Counted from the stretch's first letter, positions 1-7,648 are shown. The stretch: DNA of 13,547 nucleotides from Acetobacteraceae bacterium (GCA_030039695.1 JASHVB010000266.1:1-13547), one strand, 5' to 3'. Notes: generated from the letters alone by a model not told the origin. Translations and numbers: made by a program.

Positions 1-1
1 G

Positions 2-76
2 ACCGGAGAGGTGCTGCCAGACACGCGCCCAAAGGGCAACAGCGCCGCGTACGCTGTCGTGCGGATGAAGGAATGA
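2..76 (+). CDS. phoU: C-terminal end of a probable phosphate-uptake regulator PhoU (partial, 5' end outside window)
   Basis: The frame that is open from the window edge ends at a TGA at 74-76 and gives 24 residues, with a TGE..LP.TRPKG segment near residues 1-12. Alphaproteobacterial PhoU proteins, as I remember them, often end in a similar TG..LP..RPKGD stretch, and phoU sits immediately before phoB in that group. Its stop overlaps the ATG at 73-75 in an ATGA arrangement. PhoU is a cytoplasmic protein that links the Pst phosphate transporter to the PhoR-PhoB system. The identification rests on context plus a short tail, so another small protein ending here is possible. Confidence 0.6.
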   Translation, partial: TGEVLPDTRPKGNSAAYAVVRMKE

Positions 77-99
77 TGTCAGAAGTCAGGGGAAAACAC

Positions 100-816
100 A
101 TGCCCGACGGTATGTCCGGCTCGACCAAGCCGATGGTGCTGGTGGTAGAGGACGAGGCGTCGCTGGTGACGATGCTGCGCTATAACCTAGAAAAGCAGGG
201 CTTCCGCGTGGAGGAAGCGGCCGACGGCCAGGAAGCGCTGACCCGCATCGCCGAGACACAGCCCGACCTGGTACTGCTGGACTGGATGTTGCCGGTGGTG
301 TCCGGCATCGAAGTCTGCCGACAGATCCGCCGCTGCCCGGCGACTCGCGAACTGCCGGTGATCATGTTGACTGCGCGTACCGAGGACCAGGACGCAGTAC
401 GCGCACTGAACACGGGTGCCGACGATTATGTCACCAAGCCGTTCAATCTCGACTCGCTCCTGGCGCGGATGCGCGCACTCTTGCGCCGCTCTGGCTCGGT
501 GGCCGCGAAGGGGCAGCTCGCCTTTTATGACATCGCCATGGACCTCGCGGCACACCGCGTGACCCGCAACGGCCGCCGCGTGCACCTCGGACCGACGGAA
601 TTCCGCCTGCTGGAGTTCTTGATGCAGCACCCGCGACGCGTGTTCTCCCGCGAGGAAATGCTGGACGCAGTCTGGGGACCGGACATCCATGTCGAGCCGC
701 GCACCGTCGACGTGCACATACGCCGCCTGCGCAAGTCGATCAATGCCGACGGAGAACTGGACGTGGTGCGGACGGTGCGGACCGCGGGTTACGCTCTGGA
801 CACCGAGCCGGTGTAA
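100..816 (+). CDS. phoB: Phosphate regulon response regulator PhoB (OmpR/PhoB family)
   Basis: A two-component transcriptional activator, 238 aa from the ATG at 100; E. coli PhoB is 229 aa. The receiver domain covers about residues 10-125: acidic pair E17/D18, phosphoacceptor D61 in LLDWMLP, T91 in MLTAR and K113 in VTKPF. The winged-helix domain covers about residues 140-235 and carries the PhoB-like segments VEPRTVDVHIRRLRK and VRTVRTAGYALD. When phosphorylated by PhoR it binds Pho boxes and switches on phosphate-scavenging genes. Start choice: AGGGGA at 88-93 lies 6 bases before ATG 100. An upstream in-frame ATG at 73 overlaps the phoU stop (ATGA) and would add nine residues by translational coupling, but it has no well-placed ribosome site. 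Gene order supports a pst-phoU-phoB operon. The following gene has its own promoter signal. Confidence 0.9.
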   Translation: MPDGMSGSTKPMVLVVEDEASLVTMLRYNLEKQGFRVEEAADGQEALTRIAETQPDLVLLDWMLPVVSGIEVCRQIRRCPATRELPVIMLTARTEDQDAVRALNTGADDYVTKPFNLDSLLARMRALLRRSGSVAAKGQLAFYDIAMDLAAHRVTRNGRRVHLGPTEFRLLEFLMQHPRRVFSREEMLDAVWGPDIHVEPRTVDVHIRRLRKSINADGELDVVRTVRTAGYALDTEPV

Positions 817-845
817 TTCCCGGGCGCCAGGCGGAAAAAATCCTC

Positions 846-859
846 TTGACCTGGATCAA
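846..859. promoter_or_regulatory. FNR/FixK-type binding site upstream of hsp20
   Basis: TTGACCTGGATCAA contains a perfect TTGA-N6-TCAA dyad and is one base off the FNR consensus TTGAT-N4-ATCAA. Its centre is at 852.5, 84 bases before the hsp20 ATG. If it worked as a class II activator site (about -41.5), transcription would start near 894, leaving a leader of about 43 bases. FNR/FixK/ANR proteins activate genes under low oxygen. The site is seen directly; its use is inferred. Confidence 0.6.
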
Positions 860-936
860 TGCCAGACCAATTCCTTGGCTGCAGGCTGATTTGGCCGATC
901 ATGGCGCCTATCCGTCCCTAACCATGGAGAGGAATC

Positions 937-1458
937 ATGGCAACCACACCTGTGGAAGTGAAAAAAGCCACGCCACCGGCGCCCGCCGTACCTGACGTAT
1001 GGCGCTCGTTGCGCACCGAGATGGACCACTTGTTCGACCGCTTCGCGAGTGGCCTCGGCATGCCGTCATTCAGCCGCTTGTTCGACGGGCCACCCGCGTT
1101 CCGGTTCGAAAGCTCGCTCAGCATGCCGGCACCGGCCATGGATGTGACCGAGGACAAGGACGCCTACAAGCTGACGGCCGAGCTGCCGGGGATGAGCGAG
1201 AAGGACATCGAGGTCTCGGTGACCGACAGTATGCTGACGCTCAAGGGCGAGAAGAAGCAGGAGAAGGAGCAGAAGGATAGAAATTACTACGTGTCCGAGC
1301 GGGCGTATGGTTCGTTCGAGCGCGGTTTCTCACTGCCGGAAGGTATCGACGCGAACAAGATCGCTGCGAGCTTTGCCAAGGGCGTGCTGACCATCACGCT
1401 GCCGAAGAAGCCGGAAGCCAAGGTTGAGCCGAAGAAGGTGGAAGTGAAGGCCGACTGA
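937..1458 (+). CDS. Small heat-shock protein, Hsp20/alpha-crystallin family
   Basis: A cytoplasmic ATP-independent chaperone that holds unfolding proteins for refolding by DnaK. 173 aa. The N-terminal arm (about 1-65) includes an amphipathic stretch, VWRSLRTEMDHLFDRF. The alpha-crystallin domain spans about residues 66-157, with the AYKLTAELPGMSEKDIEVSV strand region and the family signature GVLTITLPK at 149-157. The tail is Lys/Glu-rich and has a VEV that may act as the C-terminal I-x-I/V oligomerisation motif. A GGAGAGGA ribosome site at 926-933 supports the ATG at 937. The FNR/FixK-type box at 846-859 suggests oxygen-responsive rather than purely heat-driven expression. It stands alone and is followed by a hairpin at 1488. 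Confidence 0.93.
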   Translation: MATTPVEVKKATPPAPAVPDVWRSLRTEMDHLFDRFASGLGMPSFSRLFDGPPAFRFESSLSMPAPAMDVTEDKDAYKLTAELPGMSEKDIEVSVTDSMLTLKGEKKQEKEQKDRNYYVSERAYGSFERGFSLPEGIDANKIAASFAKGVLTITLPKKPEAKVEPKKVEVKAD

Positions 1459-1487
1459 CGTCAGTAGCGACGGCGTGATGTGGACGT

Positions 1488-1508
1488 GGGTGCCTCCCTG
1501 AGGCACCC
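1488..1508 (+). terminator. Hairpin after hsp20, possible terminator without a T-run
   Basis: GGGTGCCTC (1488-1496) and GAGGCACCC (1500-1508) form a perfect 9-bp stem with a 3-base loop, 30 bases after the hsp20 stop. It is followed by a G-run, not T residues, so it may be a weak intrinsic terminator or an mRNA-stabilising stem-loop. Confidence 0.5.
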
Positions 1509-1912
1509 CGGGGGGGCCGCGTACGTGGTTACAGATTGGCAGAGGCCAGCGGCAGGACGTTCGTCTAGCGGACGGGTGTTGTTGCGCTGTTTTAAGTACC
1601 GCGGAAGCTCCCGATTTCAGGTGGACTTGCTAACAACTAACGAAGTTACTCGTTGCCGTTAGGGTACGAGATTTTCGCACAGTCTGGATACCCCAGTGAT
1701 GAGCCGGGCAATCGCGCCGTCCCGGAAGTGGGAGTCAGTCAGGATGCGGTGCGGCGACGCGGTGCGCCCACGCCAGTCATTCCGCCCAGATGCAAGGATC
1801 CGCGTGGGCAGAAGGACGACGATCCAGGACAGCTCAGCGGATGCCCACCCCCGGCGCCAACTGAGCGAGCCGGGCCGGCTTGCGAACGGGGCGACGCGGA
1901 ACCCACCATGGA

Positions 1913-1998
1913 TCGCCACCCTCCTTTGTCGTCTTCCGAGGCCTGGCTGAATCCGCTTTGCGACGGGCACTGCCTAGCCTTTCGTGGGAGGGTGGCGA
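1913..1998. repeat. 12-bp perfect inverted repeat with 62-base spacer
   Basis: TCGCCACCCTCC at 1913-1924 is the exact reverse complement of GGAGGGTGGCGA at 1987-1998. No gene or target-site duplication is obvious, so it could be a chance pair in GC-rich DNA or the ends of a very small degenerate element. Confidence 0.4.
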
Positions 1999-2643
1999 AC
2001 GGTTACGTGCTTCGCCCGCGGCCCTGAGAGAGGTTAGCCGCCGATCGTTTTGACCGCCGGGTTCGGCCAATCCGATTCCAACACCGCCGACCGCGGCGGG
2101 CGCTCGGACGGCAAACCACCAACCGGCGCGGCGGTCTCGAAGAGGCGGCGGCCGGGAACGCCGGAGCGTCAGCCCACAGAACGCGGGCCGTCAGGCGCCC
2201 GAGTCTGAACTATCGGGCAGTGACAGGGTGAACGTGCGGGCCTATTCTCGTTCGCCTGCCGGTCGCCCGATGCATCTACGTGTTGGGAATTGAGAAATGC
2301 TCTGGACCCGTGGACCAATTCGGCGACCCAGCGAGCGGAAGTTACGAATCGTGCACATGTCGGTCCAAGGTGGCCGAGGGTTGAACGTTGCTTTGCGCTT
2401 GCGGGAGACCCTCCTCCGGTAGAGGAGATATTGCTTCCCGAGGTTGTGGCCACCTCGTGGGCCAGGTCGACTCTGACAAGACCGAATGCCAACTGAGGGC
2501 ATCCATGATAACAAAGAGCGATCCGCAGTTCTGGTAGCGCCGACTTGCGAGCCGTAGACGGGGTGAAACACATATTCGCCGACGCTGCGCACGCCTAGTA
2601 GAGATAGCTCCCCCGTTGCTCGTGCACCGAAAAGGGGACCATC

Positions 2644-4314
2644 ATGCGACATGTTAGAAACAAAGCGGCGAAGGCGCCGCTCCCTAAAGTGGATCGGGCA
2701 TTGTGCCTGGGGGACCGGTGCCACGCACAACAAAGGGGCGGCAAGCGGCGCCCTGGCTTCTCTCGCCGGACGCGGTGGCGAAATCCGATAGCGGCGGCTG
2801 CGACTTTGATAAGCATATTAACGTCGGTTCCAGCAGCCGCGCAGGGAGCTATGGCGGCCTGGCCGATGGCTGGGGAGAATGCGCACGACACCCGTAGCGC
2901 TTCCCACGAGCATCTGCTCGGGCCAGCCAACATATCAGGGCTGCGGCCTCGTTGGGTGCTTGACACCAACGGCAATGTCAGCGCTACGCCGACGGTGGTC
3001 GGAGGCGTCGTGTACGTCCCGGATTTTGGGGGGAAGCTTTGGGCTGTCGACGCGGCGACCGGGCGCGTGAAATGGAAGACCAACATCGGCGAATACAGCG
3101 GCATACGCAGCGACGTGTCACGCACCAGTCCAGCATATTGGAACGGCACGCTGGTGATTGGCGAGGGAGTACAGACTGTTAACAACCCGAGTGGCGCCTT
3201 TATCCTTGGCGTTAGAGCCCACAACGGCCAACCACTGTGGCGTACTAAGGTCTCGTCCGATCCGGCCGCTATCATCACCAGTTCACCGGTCGTCGACGAA
3301 GGAATTGTGTACGTTGGCGTGTCCTCCAGGGACGAGGCGCTCAAATCAACTCCTACCTTCCGTGGCAGTGTCGTGGCCCTCGACGCGACGACAGGCAAGC
3401 TTCTCTGGAAAACGTACATGGTGCCCCCCGGCTACACGGGAGGTGCGGTCTGGGGTAGCACGCCTGTTGTCGACCGCGACCTCGGGCTCGTCTATGTCAC
3501 CACGGGGAATAACTACTCGGTTCCGAGCGGTGTCTGCAGAGCTCCCGGACGGAGCGACTGCACGCCGCCGGCCACCGCCGATCACATCGACAGTTTTGTT
3601 GCGCTCAACCTGAAATCGGGAAACATTGTCTGGGCGACGCGCACGCTTCCTGCCGACATGTCGACGAACTACGATCACGCCGACGGCCCAGATTACGATT
3701 TTGGTGCTGGTCCGAACCTTTTCACTACTTCGATTAACGGCCAGCCGACGACCCTGCTTGGGGCTGGTGCGAAGAGCGGGATTTATTGGGCGTTGGATCC
3801 CAAGACAGGGAGTGTGGTGTGGCATACGAAGGTCGGTCCGGGCAGTTTGTTGGGCGGCATGGAATGGGGGTGCGCCGCTGACGGCAAGCGGATCTATGTG
3901 TCTATAGGCAACCTTGACCATGTTCCGGTAACTGTTAAGTCTCACGACCAAGGAGAAACAACAGCCAAGGGTGGGTTCTGGGCTGCCATCGATGCGGCCA
4001 GCGGGAACGTTCTCTGGCGAACCGCCGATCCGCAGCAGGCACTCGTTACTGGCGCGCTGTCAGTCGCAAACGGCGTGGTCTTTGCGGGCTCATTGGCCGG
4101 AACTGGCCCCAATATGTACGCTCTCAATGCAGCCACCGGAGACATCGAATGGAAATTTGCTAGTGGGGGTGCAGTAGCGTCTGGTGCTGCCATCGTCGAT
4201 GGGATCGCTTATTGGGGGACTGGCTATCATACCAAGGTGCTCGGACTACCTTACGACGGAGAGAGTAACAAACTCTATGCCTTTACGATCTCTGACGATG
4301 CCTCTGGGCAATAA
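2644..4314 (+). CDS. Secreted PQQ-type beta-propeller quinoprotein, polyvinyl-alcohol-dehydrogenase-like
   Basis: A 556-aa exported protein of the PQQ-binding-like beta-propeller family. Residues 1-48 are an unusually long, basic leader. A hydrophobic core at about 49-63 and an AAAQG region near 64-68 look like a signal peptide and cleavage site. The mature part starts near a WPMAGEN segment and repeats blades of the pattern (V/I)-(V/Y)-x-G....G-x-(L/V)-x-A-(L/V/I)-(D/N)-x-x-(T/S)-G....W, seen for example in KLWAVDAATGRVKWK and VVALDATTGKLLWK. The segments around C298/C306 and DYDFGAGPN (350-358) match what I recall of polyvinyl-alcohol dehydrogenase, which oxidises secondary alcohols in the periplasm and passes electrons to cytochrome c. 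There is no CxxCH haem motif and no adjacent Cys pair. AGGGGA at 2633-2638 supports the ATG at 2644. No cytochrome or PQQ-synthesis gene is adjacent, so the substrate is uncertain. Confidence 0.8.
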   Translation: MRHVRNKAAKAPLPKVDRALCLGDRCHAQQRGGKRRPGFSRRTRWRNPIAAAATLISILTSVPAAAQGAMAAWPMAGENAHDTRSASHEHLLGPANISGLRPRWVLDTNGNVSATPTVVGGVVYVPDFGGKLWAVDAATGRVKWKTNIGEYSGIRSDVSRTSPAYWNGTLVIGEGVQTVNNPSGAFILGVRAHNGQPLWRTKVSSDPAAIITSSPVVDEGIVYVGVSSRDEALKSTPTFRGSVVALDATTGKLLWKTYMVPPGYTGGAVWGSTPVVDRDLGLVYVTTGNNYSVPSGVCRAPGRSDCTPPATADHIDSFVALNLKSGNIVWATRTLPADMSTNYDHADGPDYDFGAGPNLFTTSINGQPTTLLGAGAKSGIYWALDPKTGSVVWHTKVGPGSLLGGMEWGCAADGKRIYVSIGNLDHVPVTVKSHDQGETTAKGGFWAAIDAASGNVLWRTADPQQALVTGALSVANGVVFAGSLAGTGPNMYALNAATGDIEWKFASGGAVASGAAIVDGIAYWGTGYHTKVLGLPYDGESNKLYAFTISDDASGQ

Positions 4315-4928
4315 GGAACCACAGCAGTGACAATCACTCCTCCTGATCGGAGATGCTGCGTCGAATATGCAGCGCCCGAGCAAAAGCTCGCGTCGTTTAA
4401 CTCGCCCATACCTGTTGCCTTCCCTTTGGGCCGATAGGGATCGAGGGCTGACCAGGATCTTGGCGCTGGACCACACTCGGTGCGTCCACGGTCTGGTCCT
4501 GCCACCTGTCAGCGCTGTTCTGAAAAAGGGTGGTCGATGTTGACAGTCCTAACCGACGTCGGGAAACCCGGACATACGATGGACGCCGGCGGTACCGCTC
4601 GAGGTCTTTTACCGCACATTTCTTGCTTTTCGCATGTGGCCGGATGACCGCTTTTCGCCCGGTACAGCCCGGCGGGTCGCGACCTGCAGCGGTCAGAATT
4701 CGGTCCGTCCGGTAATACCGGAAGCGGACCTTCGATACGGCGCGGCAGTGGCCTCGCATCGGACGCCGCCGCATTTGCGACACCAGGCGAGTTAGGACAG
4801 ACTTGGTCTTACCTGGGACGGGATGTGCGTCTTGCTTTGGCGAATATCACTCGCGGGATTAGAAATCAGCGTGTCATCGACGTGGGCACGTGGTGACGCC
4901 ATGCCCCGACCGTAAAAGGTGCATCAAA
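4315..4928. other. 0.6 kb palindrome-rich gap between the quinoprotein and GH13 genes
   Basis: No frame here resembles a protein. Just after the quinoprotein stop are small stem-loops: GCTGC/GCAGC and CGAGC-AAAA-GCTCG near 4378-4391. None has a T-run, so no clear terminator is visible. The stretch 4645-4730 is a dense set of palindromes, listed separately. The ribosome site of the next gene (AAGGTG, 4916-4921) lies at the right end. Confidence 0.6.
4645..4730. repeat. Cluster of nested palindromes, possible intergenic repeat element
   Basis: TGACCGCT (4645-4652) pairs with AGCGGTCA (4688-4695) and encloses the 10-bp palindrome GGTCGCGACC (4675-4684). Immediately after, GGTCCGTCCGG (4702-4712) pairs with CCGGA (4718-4722) and CGGACC (4725-4730), leaving a 5-base loop and a 2-base bulge. 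The compact, fold-back character is typical of bacterial intergenic repeats. I have a vague memory of similar CGCTTT...AAGCGGACCTTCG sequences in other alphaproteobacteria but cannot confirm it. Confidence 0.5.
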
Positions 4929-7295
4929 ATGCCCACGATCCAAGTCAGATTTCTGTACTGTCCTGGGCTACTGACCCACCCGTTTCGAAACGCACGCCTG
5001 TGCGGCAGCTGGGACGTCGAGGGACGGACCGCTACCCAGTGGTCACTGACGCCGATGCGCCCCACAAGCGACGATGACGGTCGGTGTGCCTTTGACGCCG
5101 AAGTCGACTTTGATGGCGGTGCAGTCGGCACCGTGTTTCATTGGGGGGTCCTGCTTGATGGGTCGCTCGGCCGGAATCTCTGGGGAATTGCGGCTGAGGT
5201 GGATGATGAGATCTCCTCGTCACGCGAGCGGTGCTTCACGCTAGCGGCGGGAGACCCGAACGCAGGCCCACAGACAGAGACTTACTACCTCACTCAATGC
5301 GGGCGGCTCGGTGTTCGACCTGAGCCGAACACATCGGGAATCCGGTTCTCGTTGTGGGCACCAAATGCACACTCAGTCGATCTCGTGTTCGCCGGTCCAG
5401 CGCACGGCTACATTGCTGACGATGGAACGGGTGCAGTCCAGGCGACCTCGATGGCGAGAGCAGCTGGAGGCATTTGGCACGCACGGCTCGACAGTTTTGC
5501 GGATACGGTCGGTCGGCCGTATATGTTCCGCATCGTAAAGGACGACAGCAAGACCACAGCCTACCGGACCGACCTCTGGTCCTACAGGCAGCTTGGTGCG
5601 GGGAACGTTGATCCTGGCGGCCAACCCTACACCGGTTCGCCGGCCGATCTCGAGGGGCCACAAAGCTGCTCGGTCGTGTGCGACCCGTCCCGAATTGTCC
5701 TTTCGTCCGGTGAAGCGGTTGCGGTTAACGCCTTCTGGGCGAACGAGTTCTCTCCCGCACATCCCATGCCCACGGCGCTCGAGGATCTTGTGATCTATGA
5801 GCTGCATGTCGGTTCGCTGGGATCTGGCAGCCAGCTCCCCGGCACACTTGCCGACGCGCTCGCCTTCGTTGAGTACCTGGTCGCGCTCGGTGTCAACGCC
5901 GTAGAGGTCATGCCGATAGAGGAGTTCGAGGGATCGGCCAACTGGGGCTACGGTACCTCACACTATTTCACCATCGACGAGGCGGCCGGTGGCACGGATT
6001 TGTTTCGCCAATTTGTCAAGTCATGTCACCAGCATGGCATTCTGGTAATTGTTGACGTTTGCTACAACCACTTCGACCCAGACAGCGAACGTGCGGAATG
6101 GGCGTATGACTCAAACGATCCAACCAAGAACATCTATTTCTGGTACGAGGGGCAGCCGAGCGACTACCCGGCTGCGGATGGTGGCTATATCGACAATCTT
6201 TCGACCGGATATGCCCCAGCTTACGATCAGGAAATGGTACGGCAGTTGTTCATCAGCAGCGCCGTATGGCTCGTCGAAACCTGTCATGTGGACGGTTTTC
6301 GGCTCGACCAGACGAGCTCGATCCACCAATACGCCGTGCTGCACGGCAATGGCCAGCCAGCCGGCCGGGCCAACGCGTTCGGCACCAAATTTCTCAAGCA
6401 ATGGACGCGAACACTGCGCCTCATCAAACCAGGACTGTTCTTTGTGGCCGAAGATTATTCCGGCTGGGCGGCGATGACGGAGCCGAGCGTCACGGGAGAT
6501 GGGTTGGGATTCGATGCCACTTGGTACGGCGACTTCCAGCACCACGTCGTCCAGTACGACGGCGGTGGCTATGCCCAACTCATCAAGGACGCCGGCTTTG
6601 GCGACGCGCGGCCGCTCCAGATGGACTATTTCGCCGGGGCGCTCGCCGCCAGTGGAAGCGCCAAAATAGTCTATCATGAGTCCCACGACGACTGCGGCAA
6701 CCGGACCGGCTCCGCGAGGACCATGTGGCTCGCCGTGAATGGCGCACCGCTCGTGGGCGACACCCGCACATGGGCAGAGGCCCGCTCACGATTCGCCGCT
6801 GGTATGACGCTCCTTTCTGCGGGCACGCCCATGTTCTTTATGGGTGAGGAAATCGGTGCATCGAAGTCCTTCACCTACGACACCTTTCTGCAGAACCGAC
6901 AGGATCTGCAGGGCGCTGCGGCGGGGATCGGAGCGGGCCTGTTCCGCTACTACCAAGACCTGATTCGGCTGAGCGAAGGGAACACGGCAATCCGCTCGCG
7001 CTTGATACAAGTCGCCGTGTCCGACAACGCCAATCGGGTCATAGCCTTCCACCGGTGGAGCAGTGAAGAAGAAGTACTTGTCGCCGGCAATCTCAGCAAC
7101 GCGGCGTTTGGATTTGGCTACTGGATCCACAGTGATCGCATCGGCGATTTCGGCTGGACGGAGATCTTCAACAGCGATGCCGTAGCTTATGGTGGCTCGA
7201 ACATTGGCAATGCGGGTGCAACGCTCATTGGCAACAATGGGGCGCTCAATATCATACTACCGGCGGCCGGCCTGATCGTGCTGCGCCGAGGTTAG
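4929..7295 (+). CDS. GH13 alpha-amylase-family enzyme, alpha-glucan branching/trehalohydrolase type
   Basis: A 788-aa cytoplasmic-looking enzyme with no signal peptide. Two N-terminal beta domains come first: one at about residues 4-105 (with NARLCGSWDVEG, like carbohydrate-binding modules) and a CBM48-like one at about 119-225 (RFSLWAPNAHSVDLVF). The GH13 barrel begins near 285 (DLVIYELHVGSLG). All conserved regions are present: DVCYNHF with D376 and H381; GFRLD with nucleophile D460; VAED with acid/base E508; and YHESHDD with H586 and transition-state-stabilising D587. A C-terminal beta domain closes the protein. The family acts on alpha-1,4-glucans. Region I and II wording resembles maltooligosyl-trehalose trehalohydrolase and GlgX, while SHDD resembles GlgB, so exact specificity is open. 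The ATG at 4929 is preferred because AAGGTG lies 7 bases upstream; a GTG at 4890 would add 13 residues without support. No other glycogen genes are adjacent. Confidence 0.85.
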   Translation: MPTIQVRFLYCPGLLTHPFRNARLCGSWDVEGRTATQWSLTPMRPTSDDDGRCAFDAEVDFDGGAVGTVFHWGVLLDGSLGRNLWGIAAEVDDEISSSRERCFTLAAGDPNAGPQTETYYLTQCGRLGVRPEPNTSGIRFSLWAPNAHSVDLVFAGPAHGYIADDGTGAVQATSMARAAGGIWHARLDSFADTVGRPYMFRIVKDDSKTTAYRTDLWSYRQLGAGNVDPGGQPYTGSPADLEGPQSCSVVCDPSRIVLSSGEAVAVNAFWANEFSPAHPMPTALEDLVIYELHVGSLGSGSQLPGTLADALAFVEYLVALGVNAVEVMPIEEFEGSANWGYGTSHYFTIDEAAGGTDLFRQFVKSCHQHGILVIVDVCYNHFDPDSERAEWAYDSNDPTKNIYFWYEGQPSDYPAADGGYIDNLSTGYAPAYDQEMVRQLFISSAVWLVETCHVDGFRLDQTSSIHQYAVLHGNGQPAGRANAFGTKFLKQWTRTLRLIKPGLFFVAEDYSGWAAMTEPSVTGDGLGFDATWYGDFQHHVVQYDGGGYAQLIKDAGFGDARPLQMDYFAGALAASGSAKIVYHESHDDCGNRTGSARTMWLAVNGAPLVGDTRTWAEARSRFAAGMTLLSAGTPMFFMGEEIGASKSFTYDTFLQNRQDLQGAAAGIGAGLFRYYQDLIRLSEGNTAIRSRLIQVAVSDNANRVIAFHRWSSEEEVLVAGNLSNAAFGFGYWIHSDRIGDFGWTEIFNSDAVAYGGSNIGNAGATLIGNNGALNIILPAAGLIVLRRG

Positions 7296-7319
7296 TGCGT
7301 TCCCGGAAGAAACAGAATT

Positions 7320-7348
7320 GCTGAACGGGGGTTTCAGCACGGCCCCGT
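7320..7348 (+). other. Two mutually exclusive stem-loops after the GH13 gene
   Basis: GCTGAA (7320-7325) pairs with TTCAGC (7333-7338). Alternatively ACGGGG (7325-7330) pairs with CCCCGT (7343-7348). The two cannot form together. They start 25 bases after the stop and lack a T-run, so a weak terminator is the simplest reading. Confidence 0.3.
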
Positions 7349-7567
7349 GTCGAGCGGAGGTCCGCAGTCGGCGCACCCTGACACAAAGGCAGACAGGCGA
7401 ACATCCATCCTGCACTACGCGACGACAAACAGAATTCCCAGCGCGTTTGTCACGCTGCACCGGCCAGGCGTGCGGAACTGTGCCCGCCGCCCTCGAACCG
7501 AAGCGGTTCTTCGCTGGTCGATCCAGTGCCACGCCAGGGAGCTGGACTTGAATAGTGGCACCGAGTT

Positions 7568-7594
7568 GCGTCGTTCGGCCAGTCCGAACGACGC
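7568..7594. repeat. 11-bp perfect hairpin beside repeat copy A
   Basis: GCGTCGTTCGG (7568-7578) and CCGAACGACGC (7584-7594) form a perfect stem around the loop CCAGT. Flanking GTTG and CAAC could extend it across a 4-base bulge. It ends 14 bases before repeat copy A. There is no T-run on either side, so it is not a standard terminator. Confidence 0.55.
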
Positions 7595-7608
7595 CTGCAA
7601 CGGAAATC

Positions 7609-7648
7609 AAGAATTTGGCGCGGGTGTGATTCCGGTCACATAGGGATC
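7609..7648. repeat. Palindromic 40-bp repeat, copy A
   Basis: By my alignment this is 34/40 identical, ungapped and in the same orientation, to copy B at 8395-8434. Its core is TGTGA-N6-TCACA (7625-7640), the dyad recognised by CRP-type regulators. The flanking AAGAATTT (7609-7616) and GGGATC (7643-7648) are also shared, so the two copies probably descend from one sequence and did not arise only as independent binding sites. Confidence 0.65.

Larger units (their letters stand above)
1459..2643. other. 1.2 kb gap with no recognisable gene
   Basis: Open frames exist on both strands (for example 1653-2027 plus and 2242-2733 minus), but none has a recognisable domain, signal peptide or convincing ribosome site, and their amino-acid content is the Arg/Pro/Ser-rich type expected of GC-rich noncoding DNA. 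Visible structure: the hairpin at 1488-1508; an 8-bp inverted repeat at 1766-1773/1802-1809; a 12-bp inverted repeat at 1913-1924/1987-1998; and two neighbouring stem-loops at 2411-2427 (CTCCTC/GAGGAG) and 2439-2457 (CGAGGT/ACCTCG). The promoter of the quinoprotein gene must lie at the right-hand end, but I cannot place it. Confidence 0.6.

Noticed and set aside
1454..1465. 12-bp palindrome ACTGACGTCAGT spanning the hsp20 stop codon
   Set aside because: It is partly coding and isolated; a palindrome of this length can occur by chance in a window of this size.
1653..2027. Plus-strand open frame of 124 codons in the gap after hsp20
   Set aside because: Pro/Arg-rich, no ribosome site, no domain or secretion signal, and overlapped by equally long frames on the other strand.
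2242..2733. Minus-strand open frame of 163 codons crossing the start of the quinoprotein gene
   Set aside because: It overlaps a well-supported gene start, has an Arg/Pro/Ser-rich composition and shows no recognisable motif.
2595..3419. Long minus-strand open frame (274 codons) opposite the quinoprotein gene
   Set aside because: It lies almost wholly antisense to a clear beta-propeller gene and is explained by high GC at third codon positions.
6111..6686. Minus-strand open frame opposite the GH13 catalytic region
   Set aside because: It is a mirror of the conserved GH13 coding sequence with no protein features of its own.
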